Positions 54,781 through 63,656 of a DNA stretch of 64,000 nt are shown one piece after another (position 1 is the stretch's first letter; every line of letters begins with the position of its first letter). The notes under the pieces were generated by a model that searched no databases, was not told the DNA's origin, and saw only the letters and a program-made list of their open reading frames with translations. The stretch spans positions 1 to 64,000 of the forward strand of contig NZ_QJTJ01000014.1 in the NCBI RefSeq assembly GCF_003217295.1. The letters are read 5' to 3'. This stretch comes from Ureibacillus chungkukjangi. Its GTDB lineage: Bacteria > Bacillota > Bacilli > Bacillales_A > Planococcaceae. A program made the translations under genes and the position numbers.

Positions 54781-54923
54781 GAATACTTTTTATTATAATT
54801 TTATTGGTTCTAGGATATTAAATAGGAAAAGTCTTTTGAACCTTAGAAAATATAAGAACTTCGCTCCACGAAAAGCATATGCAGTATCAAAAATTAATCC
54901 TCCTCATTAGTTGTATAGTTTTC

Positions 54924-54953
54924 GGAATATTTTAATCATGGTACTCATACATA
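54924..54953 (+). promoter_or_regulatory. SigE-like promoter of cotJABC
   Basis: GGAATATT (54924-54931), 14 bp, CATACATA (54946-54953). Both elements and spacing resemble SigE promoters, as known for cotJ in B. subtilis. The leader to cotJA is about 107 nt. Confidence 0.65.
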
Positions 54954-55067
54954 TAGGTTGTTAGATACTAGGCTTATCGATAGCATTGTTCAACAAATAA
55001 GCCTTAGTTGTCCTTTGTAGATAAGAAGGATTACCAATCTTGTCTGCGATATTGAAAGGAGGATCTT

Positions 55068-55292
55068 ATGTTTACTCAGTTTAAGTATTGGAAACCCTTC
55101 GTTGGCCCTTTTGATCCTTGTAAACCAATACGCGTAAAAAGTTACAGTACCCCTCCGCAACTGTATATGAATTTTCAACCACCAGGACTTCCACAATTCA
55201 CACCACAAGAAGCACTAATGGCCGGTACTCTTTGGCCTCAGCTATATAGCCCATATCCAGATCCACAAAAAGGAGGCAATCCGCATGGCTAA
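55068..55292 (+). CDS. cotJA: Spore coat-associated protein CotJA
   Basis: A 74-residue Pro/Tyr/Gln-rich coat protein. Typical segments are PFDPCKP, PPGLPQFTPQEALMAGTLWPQLYSPY and the DPQKGG end. AAGGAGG lies 6 nt before the ATG. It is first in the cotJ operon and overlaps cotJB by 8 nt. The PrkA gene is divergent, so both sides belong to mother-cell sporulation. Confidence 0.88.
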   Translation: MFTQFKYWKPFVGPFDPCKPIRVKSYSTPPQLYMNFQPPGLPQFTPQEALMAGTLWPQLYSPYPDPQKGGNPHG

Positions 55293-55548
55293 ACAAATGC
55301 CACCAGAGTATTATCAATGTCTAGAAGAAATTCAGGCGTTAGATTTTGTACTAGTGGAATTAAACCTCTATTTAGATACCCATAATCATGACTTTGATGC
55401 TATTCAACAATTTAACGAAACCGCCAAACTGAGCATGCAATTAAAAGTAGAATTCGAAAAGAAATTTCATCCATTAATGAATTTTGGACGAAGCTACTCG
55501 AATTATCCATGGAATATCGACGACTCACCCTGGCCATGGCAAGTATAG
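55285..55548 (+). CDS. cotJB: Spore coat protein CotJB
   Basis: An 87-residue soluble helical protein with the CotJB pattern PEYYQCLEEIQALDFVLVELNLYLDTHNHD, ending in a Trp/Pro-rich NYPWNIDDSPWPWQV. The frame overlaps cotJA by 8 nt. In B. subtilis CotJB is required to assemble CotJA and CotJC into the inner coat. After the stop, a 292-bp gap precedes cotJC, where the two genes are normally close. Confidence 0.9.
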   Translation: MAKQMPPEYYQCLEEIQALDFVLVELNLYLDTHNHDFDAIQQFNETAKLSMQLKVEFEKKFHPLMNFGRSYSNYPWNIDDSPWPWQV

Positions 55549-55557
55549 AAAAGTGGA

Positions 55558-55804
55558 GAACGCTCGTTCAGCTCTGACAACAACTGGAGGGGGTTTCTGT
55601 AAGGACGCTCTTTGTCATTGCAGAAGCCATCGAAGTTGTCGAAGAGCTAGCGTTCGCAACTAGACATCATGAGGAAATCAGCCTAAAAGCGCTACACACG
55701 CTCGCAAAGGCTGAGTGACCCACATCGTGTGGGCCTGAACGGGCTCGCTCAGCCGTGAAATAAACTGGCCGACAAAAGCGCCACGTCCATGTGGCGCTGT
55801 CGGC
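55558..55804 (+). ncRNA. Structured GC-rich element inside the cotJ operon
   Basis: About 247 nt, clearly richer in G+C than the flanking genes, with nested hairpins. Domain 1: 55558-55564 with 55649-55655, 55570-55575 with 55643-55648, 55576-55581 with 55635-55640, 55592-55599 with 55621-55628. Domain 2: GGCTGAG (55709-55715) with CTCAGCC (55748-55754), enclosing CCCACA/TGTGGG (55719-55733). Domain 3: GCCGAC/GTCGGC (55768-55773 with 55799-55804) enclosing a 7-bp stem (55778-55784 with 55791-55797). No T run follows. No known RNA family is recognised. Confidence 0.55.
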
Positions 55805-55840
55805 ACTTAATTTGAAGGAATGTGGGGGGAGGAAAAAAGA

Positions 55841-56410
55841 ATGTTTTATTATGAAAAGAAATTGCAATATCCTGTTAGGGTCAGCACGTGTAATCCCATG
55901 CTTGCGAAGTTTTTAATTGAACAATATGGTGGGGCTGATGGGGAATTAGCAGCCGCTCTTCGATATATGAACCAGCGTTATACAATTCCGGATAAGGTAA
56001 TTGGTTTACTGAACGATATCGCTATGGAAGAATTCTCTCATCTGGAAATGATTGCTACAATGATTTATAAACTAACTAAGGATGCGACGCCAGAACAGAT
56101 GGTGGCTGCCGGAATTGGCGACCATTATGTCAATCATGATAAAGCATTATTTTATCACAATGCCGCTGGTGTTCCGTGGACCGCATCTTATATCCAAGCA
56201 AAAGGTGATCCTATTGCCGATCTTTATGAAGATATTGCAGCCGAAGAAAAAGCTCGCGCAACTTATCAATGGTTAATCGATATTTCAGATGATCCGGATA
56301 TCAACGACGGATTAAGGTTCTTGCGAGAAAGAGAAGTTGTACATTCCATGAGATTTAGAGAAGCGGTTGAAATCTTGAAAGACGAACAAAATCAAAAGAA
56401 ATTCTTCTAA
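55841..56410 (+). CDS. cotJC: Spore coat protein CotJC (manganese catalase family)
   Basis: A 189-residue ferritin-like protein of the short manganese-catalase group. Probable metal ligands are in DGELAAALRYMNQRY, AMEEFSHLEMIATMI (E-x-x-H), AAEEKARATYQWLI and REREVVHSMRFREA. I chose ATG 55841 behind GGGGGGAGGA; an in-frame ATG at 55820 lies before it. It is part of the inner coat and the third cotJ gene, but is separated from cotJB by the structured element at 55558-55804. It ends at a strong terminator. Confidence 0.92.
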   Translation: MFYYEKKLQYPVRVSTCNPMLAKFLIEQYGGADGELAAALRYMNQRYTIPDKVIGLLNDIAMEEFSHLEMIATMIYKLTKDATPEQMVAAGIGDHYVNHDKALFYHNAAGVPWTASYIQAKGDPIADLYEDIAAEEKARATYQWLIDISDDPDINDGLRFLREREVVHSMRFREAVEILKDEQNQKKFF

Positions 56411-56418
56411 TCCTTCCT

Positions 56419-56448
56419 CCCTCTTGCAAAATGCAGGAGGGTTTTTTT
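56419..56448 (+). terminator. Terminator of the cotJ operon
   Basis: A 10-bp stem (56419-56428 with 56432-56441, one G-T pair) with a 3-nt loop and seven T residues. Confidence 0.88.
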
Positions 56449-56541
56449 GGCTAGTAAACCTTTTAATTTGTTCTTGCTAATCTATCTAATATCATGAGAA
56501 GATAGTTTCTATTGATTCTAATAGAAAGATTGGTGAACAAG

Positions 56542-57450
56542 TTGAATTCAAAAGCTTTATTATTAGGGCTCTTTACTGTTCTCATCTGGGGTTCAACCTT
56601 TGCAGCGAATAGCTTTAGTCTGCAGGGTGGCTTTTCAGCAGGACATCTACTGTTATTTCGTTTTGTAGTAGCTTCATTAATTTTTGCTATTATTGCCCGT
56701 ATACCTAATATGAAATTCCGTTTACCAGAGAAACAAGATATTTGGAAAATTGTACTCTTAGGAATTGTCGGCATTAGTGGCTATCATATTTGTGCAACCT
56801 TTGGACAGTTAACAATCAGTGCTGGTACATCCGGAATGTTAATCGGTTCTGGACCTATTTTCACAACAATCTTTGCAATTCTTATCCTAAAGGAACAACT
56901 TAGTAAAATGGGATGGATTGGACTAGCCTTTGGATTTGCTGGGATCTCGTTAATTGCTATCGGTTCTGGTGATACAACTTTCGGTATTGCTCCCGGTGTA
57001 TTTTTAACTATACTTGCGGCTATCGCAACCTCAATCTTTTTCGTTTATCAAAAGCCTTTGTTTAAAAAATATTCAGCTGTCGAGTTAACAGCCTATTTTA
57101 CTTGGGCAGGTACGATACCATTTCTTATTTTTGCACCTGGTTTACTAGAAGCAATTCAAACAGTACCCGTTGAAGTGAACATAACGGCAATCTATATCGG
57201 GGTTTTCCCAACGGCCATCGCTTATTTAACGTGGGCTTATGCATTATCCCAATCAAAAGCAAGCTCCATCTCCACAGTTCTATATCTGGAACCAGTAATT
57301 GCGATTATCGTGGCATGGATTTGGTTAAGTGAGCTTCCGAAGTCCATTTCAATCATAGGTGGAATTATTGCCATTTCTAGTGTTATCCTCGTTAACTTCT
57401 ATGGTAAAAATCAACAGACTATTCAAAAGGAAATTAAGCCTACTCTATAA
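56542..57450 (+). CDS. DMT superfamily (EamA) transporter
   Basis: A ~302-residue transporter with ten hydrophobic segments in two EamA repeats: LLLGLFTVLIWGSTFAANS and PGVFLTILAAIATSIFFVYQ. The SSISTVLYLEPVIAIIVAWIW stretch is typical of the second repeat. I propose the TTG at 56542, five bases after GGTGA, as start; a TTG at 56512 opens the frame but has no site. Probable exporter of amino acids or metabolites. It differs from the EamA protein at 42659-43540. Confidence 0.88.
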   Translation: MNSKALLLGLFTVLIWGSTFAANSFSLQGGFSAGHLLLFRFVVASLIFAIIARIPNMKFRLPEKQDIWKIVLLGIVGISGYHICATFGQLTISAGTSGMLIGSGPIFTTIFAILILKEQLSKMGWIGLAFGFAGISLIAIGSGDTTFGIAPGVFLTILAAIATSIFFVYQKPLFKKYSAVELTAYFTWAGTIPFLIFAPGLLEAIQTVPVEVNITAIYIGVFPTAIAYLTWAYALSQSKASSISTVLYLEPVIAIIVAWIWLSELPKSISIIGGIIAISSVILVNFYGKNQQTIQKEIKPTL

Positions 57451-57472
57451 ATATAGGTTCTCCGTTTGAGGT

Positions 57473-57518
57473 GAAAAAAAGTGGCGATTCTGCATAACGG
57501 AATCGCCATACTTTTTTT
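57473..57518. terminator. Bidirectional terminator after the EamA gene
   Basis: A 9-bp stem (57482-57490 with 57500-57508) with A on one side and T on the other (seven T after CATAC). Confidence 0.85.
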
Positions 57519-57764
57519 AATAAACGGAGCATTTTCCGCTAATGTATGGAATGGTGGCTTTAGAGCCGAAATAAGAGGAGTTTTTCCTGTTATCTCCTCA
57601 AAATAAGCCAAAATAAAAGAATTTGGTCAATATAACCGAAAAAACTTCCTTTATTTTAAAGAAAATATGGATATTTTTCGACTTAAAAGGAAATTCCTCC
57701 GTTATTTCCACTCCCGCTCCCTCCCCACACTCGAACAGCAGCAGAGCCCGAACTCTTCCCCCAA
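57519..57764. other. Intergenic stretch without gene
   Basis: About 250 bp with a GAGGAG/CTCCTC hairpin (about 57577-57600) and several A/T-rich tracts. No credible frame or named RNA was found. Confidence 0.35.
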
Positions 57765-59150
57765 TCACACCATACTATTTGGATCGATTGCCGACATTGT
57801 TTCCTTTGTTAATAGTCCCTTCTCCTTTAATACCTGCTCTAATGATTTATTTTCTTCATCTGCCTGCATGCCAATTTGAGATGCCAAATCATAGCCCATA
57901 GAAGAGCTTAACCCAGTTACTAAAGCAAGACTATTCTCCATATGCTCTCTGCATTTTTCTACATTTCCTTCAATTCCATCAATGCACTTTGTTACAAGAG
58001 TTGTTATGGCATTTGTTAGTAAATCAATTGAATGAATTAAAGTAAAAGCCATCACAGGCATCATGACATTAATCTCCAGCTGACCAGCAATTCCTGCTGT
58101 AGCCATTGCGGCTTCATAGCCAATGATTTGACAGCTCACCATATGCACCATTTCTAAAATGGCAGGATTTACTTTTCCAGGCATTATCGTAGAACCAGGC
58201 TGTACTGATGGTAATGAAATTTCTGCAAAACCTGTTCTCGGTCCTGAACTGAGTAAACGTAAATCACTTGTAATCTTAATAAGGTGCACAGCTAATTCTT
58301 TCAGTGTCAGCATTGTACGAATAGCTGCTCTAGGATTTTGTGTAAAGGCAAACATATTTTGTGGGGAACGGAATGGTAATTTTGTTCTCTTACAAACCTC
58401 ATCCATTACATTAGGGATATATTTGGGATGGAGGTTAAATTCCGTTCCAATCGCTTGCCCGCCAAGTCCGATTTCATATAATGTATCTAAATTTCCCTCC
58501 AGCTGCTTTAGAGTATGTGCGATTGTTTCGGCATAACCAGAAAACTCCTGACCTAAACGAATCGGAATTGCATCATGCAAATGTGTTCGTCCAGACTTAA
58601 CAATCGGCATTAATTCTTCAGACTTCTTTTTTAACGCTTCTACTAGCTTTGTAATTGCAGGGATGAGATTATTAACTAACCCTTCTGCAGCTGCCATATT
58701 AAAGGCAGAGTGAAATGTATCATTGGTCGATTGGGACATATTGACATGATCATTTGGATGAACAAGCTTTGACTCGATAGATCCTCCTAAAATTTCAGAA
58801 GCTCGATTTGCAATGACTTCATTGACATTCATATTTTGAGAAGTACCTGCACCAGCTTGATAGACGTCTACTACAAAATGATTGTCCCATTTGCCTATTG
58901 TTACTTCTTCAGCTGCTTGAATTATCGCCCTTCCCATTTCCTCATCTAACTGCCCATTTTTCATATTCGCCATTGCTGCTGAAGCTTTAATAATTCCCTG
59001 TGCCTTTATGATCGAATGCTGTAGCCTTGTCCCGCTTATCTGAAAATTATCCAAGGCTCTCTGAGTTTGAGCACCATAATACATATTTTTTGGAACCTTT
59101 ACCTCACCAATTGAATCATGCTCTATACGGAATTGTTTTGAAGTATTCAT
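57765..59150 (-). CDS. Aspartase/fumarase superfamily lyase
   Basis: A 461-residue lyase of the class II fumarase/aspartase superfamily. Signatures are EHDSIGEVKVP at the start, HVNMSQSTND, SGRTHLHDA, and the SS-loop PGSTIMPGKVNP with the first serine of the family GSS kept and the second replaced by Thr. AGQLEINVM and the LPSVQPG context lean toward aspartate ammonia-lyase, while the N-terminal GAQTQRA resembles fumarase C. I chose ATG 59150 behind GGGAGG. The window already encodes a class I fumarase, which favours aspartase, but I cannot decide by eye. Confidence 0.8.
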   Translation of the reverse strand: MNTSKQFRIEHDSIGEVKVPKNMYYGAQTQRALDNFQISGTRLQHSIIKAQGIIKASAAMANMKNGQLDEEMGRAIIQAAEEVTIGKWDNHFVVDVYQAGAGTSQNMNVNEVIANRASEILGGSIESKLVHPNDHVNMSQSTNDTFHSAFNMAAAEGLVNNLIPAITKLVEALKKKSEELMPIVKSGRTHLHDAIPIRLGQEFSGYAETIAHTLKQLEGNLDTLYEIGLGGQAIGTEFNLHPKYIPNVMDEVCKRTKLPFRSPQNMFAFTQNPRAAIRTMLTLKELAVHLIKITSDLRLLSSGPRTGFAEISLPSVQPGSTIMPGKVNPAILEMVHMVSCQIIGYEAAMATAGIAGQLEINVMMPVMAFTLIHSIDLLTNAITTLVTKCIDGIEGNVEKCREHMENSLALVTGLSSSMGYDLASQIGMQADEENKSLEQVLKEKGLLTKETMSAIDPNSMV

Positions 59151-59233
59151 ATTGCCTCCCAAACCTTAGTCATTGTTTTAACTACATGGTTGCCATTGAC
59201 TTGTTGTACTAAACGACAACCTACAAATCACAT

Positions 59234-59263
59234 AAAAAAGCCCGAGAAAATTTCTTCTCGAGC
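59234..59263 (-). terminator. Terminator of the tandem isoprenoid-synthase gene
   Basis: A 10-bp stem (59239-59248 with 59254-59263, one mismatch) with a 5-nt loop and TTTTTT on the minus strand. Confidence 0.85.
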
Positions 59264-59292
59264 TAAATTGATAGTATTCATGACCACTCACT

Positions 59293-61659
59293 CTATCGAT
59301 CACGATGTACAATATTATTTAAAAAGAGCTTTAAAAAGGACGCATTCTGCGGAATTGACTCTAGCGCTTCAATCGCTAAACAATAATGCTCCCACATTTC
59401 ATTTTTAGCACCCTCTATTCCTAGAATCGTCACAAAGGTTGAGGTTTCATTTTCTAAATCCATTCTTGCTGATTTACCTAGATTCTCAAAATTCCCTTCA
59501 CTATCCAATAGGTCATCCTTTATTTGAAAGGCAATTCCTGCATGGCGAGAAAATTTCTTTAAAGCATTCATTTCTTTTTCATTTGCTTTTGCTAAAATCG
59601 CTGGCATTACAAGAGCTGCTTCAAAGCCTAGAGCTGTCTTATAAAAACACATGGTTTCAAGCTCATCCTTAGAAAATCTTCTGCCCTTTGATTCCAAATC
59701 CATGACTTGCCCCTTACAAATATTAGCAGTAACTTGCGCAGAGTAGCGAACTAATTCAAGTACAGTTTTTGAATCGAACTTTTCTAGTAAGGTCTGCTGT
59801 TCAATGGCCTTTTGCGTTAGGAATAAACCCGTCAGTTCCCCTATTGCAACATTATACATTTCATGAACAGTTGGTCGACCTCGTCTATAGGAGGCATTAT
59901 CCTGTGAAGGCAAATCATCAAAAATTAGAGAGGCCGTATGCATGTATTCTAAAGACTTAAAAAGAGGAAGTAGACTCACCTCTTCTAAACCATACATTTC
60001 AACTCCGACAAACCAAGCCATAATGGGTCTTAGCCTTTTCCCCTCACCTGTCAAACTATAATTTGCCGCCTCCAAAACAAGATCCTGTTGAAACTCTGCA
60101 TCTAAATCTGGGGTGATTAAAAGCTCTTGATTAACCATTTCTTTCACTATCTGTATTTTCTCTTTAAATGCTTCTTTTTCAGCTCGTTGGATTTTGAAAT
60201 GGTCTACCATATGATCTCGTAGTAGCTTATCGAAGAAGTCTACATCATCGCCTTTTTCAACCATTTTTTGTAGAATGGCATTGAACTCAGGAAAGCCAGA
60301 TGCAAATTGCTTCATAACCTCTTCATACTTTTTCTTACCATGCTTTTCTTTAAATCGTTTCAGTCCATTAATAGCTCTATTTAAAATTACTTCACGGGTC
60401 TCACTATGCGAATGATAGACATTATGAATCAAATTTGAAATAACTGCCCAATACATCTCAAAGGGATTAATCAAATCATTACGATGCTGCTGATGCTGAA
60501 TGTAATACGTATATGGCGTTACAGCACCTACCTTTAAATCATCAAACATATCCGCAAAGTCATCTGCTAATTGGTTGTAAATTCCATATAAAAATGTTCG
60601 TTGTTCAAATCCATCGTCATCTTCAGTTTCTTGTATAACTGAACGTGCCACTAATCTTGAAGATGAGGATTTTAAGATAATCGGAACAAACAGCTCCTCA
60701 TTGGTATAGGTTTTGTTGGACAGTTCCTTTTGTCGATCTATTTCTTGAGAATGAAAAAATACATAAGCTTGCTCGAAAAACTTGCTTGAGGATTGCTGAG
60801 TTTGAATATATTCAAACGCTTCTTTTAGCTCTGTATGAATATAAGCTAAAAATTGTAGTGTAGCCTCACTCCATTCACTGCCTAATGGCGGAACCTTACC
60901 TGTTAATAGTGAAGTACGAATGAGCTGGGAGAACTGTTCCTTCTCTATTTTAGACAATAAATCAGAATCAAGCAGATCATCGATAAAGGGATATGTTAAA
61001 CCATAGCAGTAGCCTAGACGTATTGCTTTATCGAGCTTCTCTCTTCGTTCGCTCGGAGAAATATCCTCCTCCATCGCATCGATCGTATGCATCAATACTC
61101 CTGCAATAATTTTTATAAGCTTTCGCTGGGCATTCGCTGCATCTAACTCTTCTGGAATATTTGCAGATACTGTATTTAATTTACTTAGCATCCAATCCAC
61201 TGTTAAAAGGATTTGTTCCTTCTTCCCCTTTTGAATAATCCAGTCAAAGCCAAACAATTCCTTTTTTTCATTCTTTGTCGAATCGATAAGACTTCCCTTT
61301 AAATCTCCAACTACCTGATCAATCTTAGACTGTGTGTCTTGATCTTCAAGTGTCTTACCCAAATCACGTAAATAAATATAGGAGATACTTCGTTTTAAAT
61401 AATCCTCTAATTTATTTGTATAATCTAGCCATTTAATATAATGCATCGTTTCTTTTGAACTCGGCTTTTTCTGTTTCGAAGAAAAAAATGAAAAAAAGGA
61501 AGGATGATGGATGTGATTGACTTTCCACTTTTGAAAATCATCAACTAATTTCGGGATATAACTCTTTTTAGTCACCTGCTCATTCAGCAGCTGAAAATAG
61601 TGTCTTGCTTGTTCTTCCACTTGCTGATAGCTTTGATCAGCATTTATCACTTCTTTCAT
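59293..61659 (-). CDS. Tandem isoprenoid-synthase-fold protein with C-terminal polyprenyl synthase
   Basis: A 788-residue protein. The C-terminal ~290 residues are a trans-prenyltransferase: GKRLRP (540-545), the first Asp-rich motif DDLPSQD (581-587) with RRGRP (592-596), and the second KDDLLD (714-719). The N-terminal half (about 1-470) also shows two Asp-rich motifs, DDLLDSD (227-233) and DDFADMFDD (366-374) in a QLADD context. It may be a second, divergent prenyltransferase or terpene-synthase-like domain. Ordinary polyprenyl synthases are 290-350 residues, so this is a fusion or extended form. Product unknown. Confidence 0.8.
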   Translation of the reverse strand: MKEVINADQSYQQVEEQARHYFQLLNEQVTKKSYIPKLVDDFQKWKVNHIHHPSFFSFFSSKQKKPSSKETMHYIKWLDYTNKLEDYLKRSISYIYLRDLGKTLEDQDTQSKIDQVVGDLKGSLIDSTKNEKKELFGFDWIIQKGKKEQILLTVDWMLSKLNTVSANIPEELDAANAQRKLIKIIAGVLMHTIDAMEEDISPSERREKLDKAIRLGYCYGLTYPFIDDLLDSDLLSKIEKEQFSQLIRTSLLTGKVPPLGSEWSEATLQFLAYIHTELKEAFEYIQTQQSSSKFFEQAYVFFHSQEIDRQKELSNKTYTNEELFVPIILKSSSSRLVARSVIQETEDDDGFEQRTFLYGIYNQLADDFADMFDDLKVGAVTPYTYYIQHQQHRNDLINPFEMYWAVISNLIHNVYHSHSETREVILNRAINGLKRFKEKHGKKKYEEVMKQFASGFPEFNAILQKMVEKGDDVDFFDKLLRDHMVDHFKIQRAEKEAFKEKIQIVKEMVNQELLITPDLDAEFQQDLVLEAANYSLTGEGKRLRPIMAWFVGVEMYGLEEVSLLPLFKSLEYMHTASLIFDDLPSQDNASYRRGRPTVHEMYNVAIGELTGLFLTQKAIEQQTLLEKFDSKTVLELVRYSAQVTANICKGQVMDLESKGRRFSKDELETMCFYKTALGFEAALVMPAILAKANEKEMNALKKFSRHAGIAFQIKDDLLDSEGNFENLGKSARMDLENETSTFVTILGIEGAKNEMWEHYCLAIEALESIPQNASFLKLFLNNIVHRDR

Positions 61660-61885
61660 TTTTTCACCCTTGCCTTTTACTCTTTTTTAGGTAGAAGTGA
61701 AGCACTTCCCTTTCTACTGCTGACTTGCTCTGATAAATCATTATATATATGTAATTAAATAATATTCTAGTCAAGGCATCTAAATACCCTTATGTATAAA
61801 CAACTAATAAAATGGATGAAATTCCAACATCATTGTATCAAAAGAAATTAATTGGTAAATATTAGATTTAAGGGAGGTGTTTATA

Positions 61886-62062
61886 ATGGCTACAGATGTT
61901 CTTTGTGAAGTAGATAGCTGTACATATTGGGCTTCGGGTAATAAATGTGATGCAGCGAGTATCTATGTTGTTACTAGTCGTAACACTGATGAAGCATCAA
62001 AAAGTGAAGAAACAGATTGCAAGACATTTGAGAAAAAAGAAGATGATGATATTATTTCTTAA
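61886..62062 (+). CDS. DUF1540 family small cysteine-rich protein
   Basis: A 58-residue protein with four Cys in the pattern CEVDSC-TYWASGNKC and a later DCKTF, the DUF1540 signature that probably binds metal. The tail is acidic. I chose ATG 61886 behind GGGAGGTG; an ATG at 61877 overlaps that site. DUF1540 genes are common in spore-forming Firmicutes. No function has been shown that I can cite. Confidence 0.85.
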   Translation: MATDVLCEVDSCTYWASGNKCDAASIYVVTSRNTDEASKSEETDCKTFEKKEDDDIIS

Positions 62063-62072
62063 ACGAAATACA

Positions 62073-62108
62073 AGGAGAGGCTCAAACTTATACTTGAGCC
62101 TCTTTTTA
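62073..62108. terminator. Terminator of the DUF1540 gene
   Basis: A perfect 10-bp stem (62076-62085 with 62094-62103) with an 8-nt loop and five T residues. It lies between converging genes. Confidence 0.85.
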
Positions 62109-62114
62109 TGTTAT

Positions 62115-62654
62115 TCAAACATCTGCTAAATTTTTTCTCCAAATCATATGATGACTGTTTTCACCCCAATAATTTTCGAGAAACACGAGTGGGGTACCAA
62201 ACTTCTTAGTCCAAATGATTTGTGCTTGTTGATAGCCACTGTCAAAGCAAAATTCCGAAATCCCCTTATTTCTTAAAGCTTGGTAAATTGCTTGGAGCAG
62301 CATATTTCCAATTCCTTGATTTTGATAGTGAGGGTGAACTAGCATAGAGCCTACTTCAGGTATGTGTCTGAGCTGCCCTTTAGTTACTTCAACAAGAATT
62401 GAGTTAGGCTCGCCATATGCTATCGAACCAATAATTTGATTTTCATCATAAGCAAATAAGAAAAATCGTTTTCCACCTTTGCTCGCAAAATCATCTGCTA
62501 AGAATTTTTTCTTCGTTTCTATTTCATCATTCAGCTCATCTTTTAACTCTGATAAACCTTCTTTTTGATAAGTGTGGGTGATTACTAAATTGAAAAATTC
62601 ATAAATTTGATTTTGCTCATCGATTTTTGGTCTTCTTATCTCGATTTCACACAT
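62115..62654 (-). CDS. GNAT family N-acetyltransferase
   Basis: A 179-residue acetyltransferase. The acetyl-CoA site is SMLVHPHYQNQGIGNMLLQAIYQAL (V-H-P-x-x-Q-x-Q-G-I-G), followed by GISEFCFDSGYQQAQIIWTKKFG. A long acidic helix (about 25-60) precedes the core. It is a standalone member. Substrate unknown. The ATG is followed within the unit by no partner gene on the same strand. Confidence 0.85.
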   Translation of the reverse strand: MCEIEIRRPKIDEQNQIYEFFNLVITHTYQKEGLSELKDELNDEIETKKKFLADDFASKGGKRFFLFAYDENQIIGSIAYGEPNSILVEVTKGQLRHIPEVGSMLVHPHYQNQGIGNMLLQAIYQALRNKGISEFCFDSGYQQAQIIWTKKFGTPLVFLENYWGENSHHMIWRKNLADV

Positions 62655-62687
62655 TTTTAGTGCCCTCCTACCAAGAACAATAACCTG

Positions 62688-63458
62688 TTATTCTATCGTA
62701 ATATTGCCATTATCTGATTCTAACTGAATGATAATTTTACCATCGCCAATAACCTTATCAGTTGTAGATTGACCATAAATATTAACTTTTCCGTTATCAG
62801 TCTTCACATTATATTGTAAATTTTTAGATTCGCCTTTTGTTTTCACAAGGATTTCACCATTGTCTGTTTCCAAATCCATTGGCGCATCGATACTATCATT
62901 CATCACTGTAACGTCCCCATTATTGGTTTGACCATTGATAACTCCTGAGCTGTTTTCTATTAGGACATCTCCATTATCTGTTTCTACAGCAATTTTTCCA
63001 CTTTCTACTTCTTTTATATCGATTTCTCCATTATCCGTATCAGCCAATAGTTCTTTTAATTCAATTTCTGATACCTTGATCGCTCCATTATCTGTTTCTA
63101 TTTTAATTGTTCCGTATTCATTTTTTGGTAAACCAACAATGACTACAGGAGATTTAGAAAAGAAATCAAAAGAAAACCATCTAAAACCTTTTCGATTTAC
63201 GTCAATTTCTAACGTTTTTCCTTTTACTTTTACATCTAAAGTATAACGATTTTTTTCATTATTCTCTAATTCTATTGAGGCATCATTATCATTTATAGAC
63301 ATTAAACGAACTTCCGCATTGTCACTTTCAATCTCAACATTAGAGAACTCTTTATCAATTATAATGTCTTCTTGCTTACCATTACTAAAAAGATTGAAGA
63401 CAATTACTGCAATAATGGCAATTAAAGCTACCCATATAAAAACTTTCTTTTTTTCCAC
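62688..63458 (-). CDS. DUF4097 beta-repeat protein, membrane-anchored
   Basis: A ~256-residue protein with an N-terminal hydrophobic helix (VFIWVALIAIIAVIVFNLF) and then a series of short beta-strand repeats. TDNG/DNGxI/V units recur about every 18-20 residues (TDNGAIKVSE, TDNGEIDIKE, TDNGDVLIEN, TNNGDVTVMN and others), the DUF4097 beta-helix pattern. I chose GTG 63458 behind AAAGGAA; the frame opens at a TTG (63497) without a site. A beta-helix on the outside of the membrane suggests adhesion or envelope sensing, but this is inference. Confidence 0.82.
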   Translation of the reverse strand: MEKKKVFIWVALIAIIAVIVFNLFSNGKQEDIIIDKEFSNVEIESDNAEVRLMSINDNDASIELENNEKNRYTLDVKVKGKTLEIDVNRKGFRWFSFDFFSKSPVVIVGLPKNEYGTIKIETDNGAIKVSEIELKELLADTDNGEIDIKEVESGKIAVETDNGDVLIENSSGVINGQTNNGDVTVMNDSIDAPMDLETDNGEILVKTKGESKNLQYNVKTDNGKVNIYGQSTTDKVIGDGKIIIQLESDNGNITIE

Positions 63459-63656
63459 TTTAACACGTTCCTTTCCATAATGTTTACTTAAAACCAATGA
63501 TACAGGGTATATAAGTTAAATATAATGACCCTTTAATGTAAATTACTCTAAGTCTAGAGACGTAGCTTCCACTACACTATTCATTTCGTCATTATATTTA
63601 TAGCTAATTTGAACATGCTAATTGGAAATACAGATAAAATTTAAGGAGAGTTGTTC

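Noticed and set aside
55667-55867. 66-residue minus-strand frame over the cotJB-cotJC gap
   Set aside because: No ribosome binding site, it crosses the structured element and runs into the start of cotJC on the opposite strand; hairpins explain the openness.
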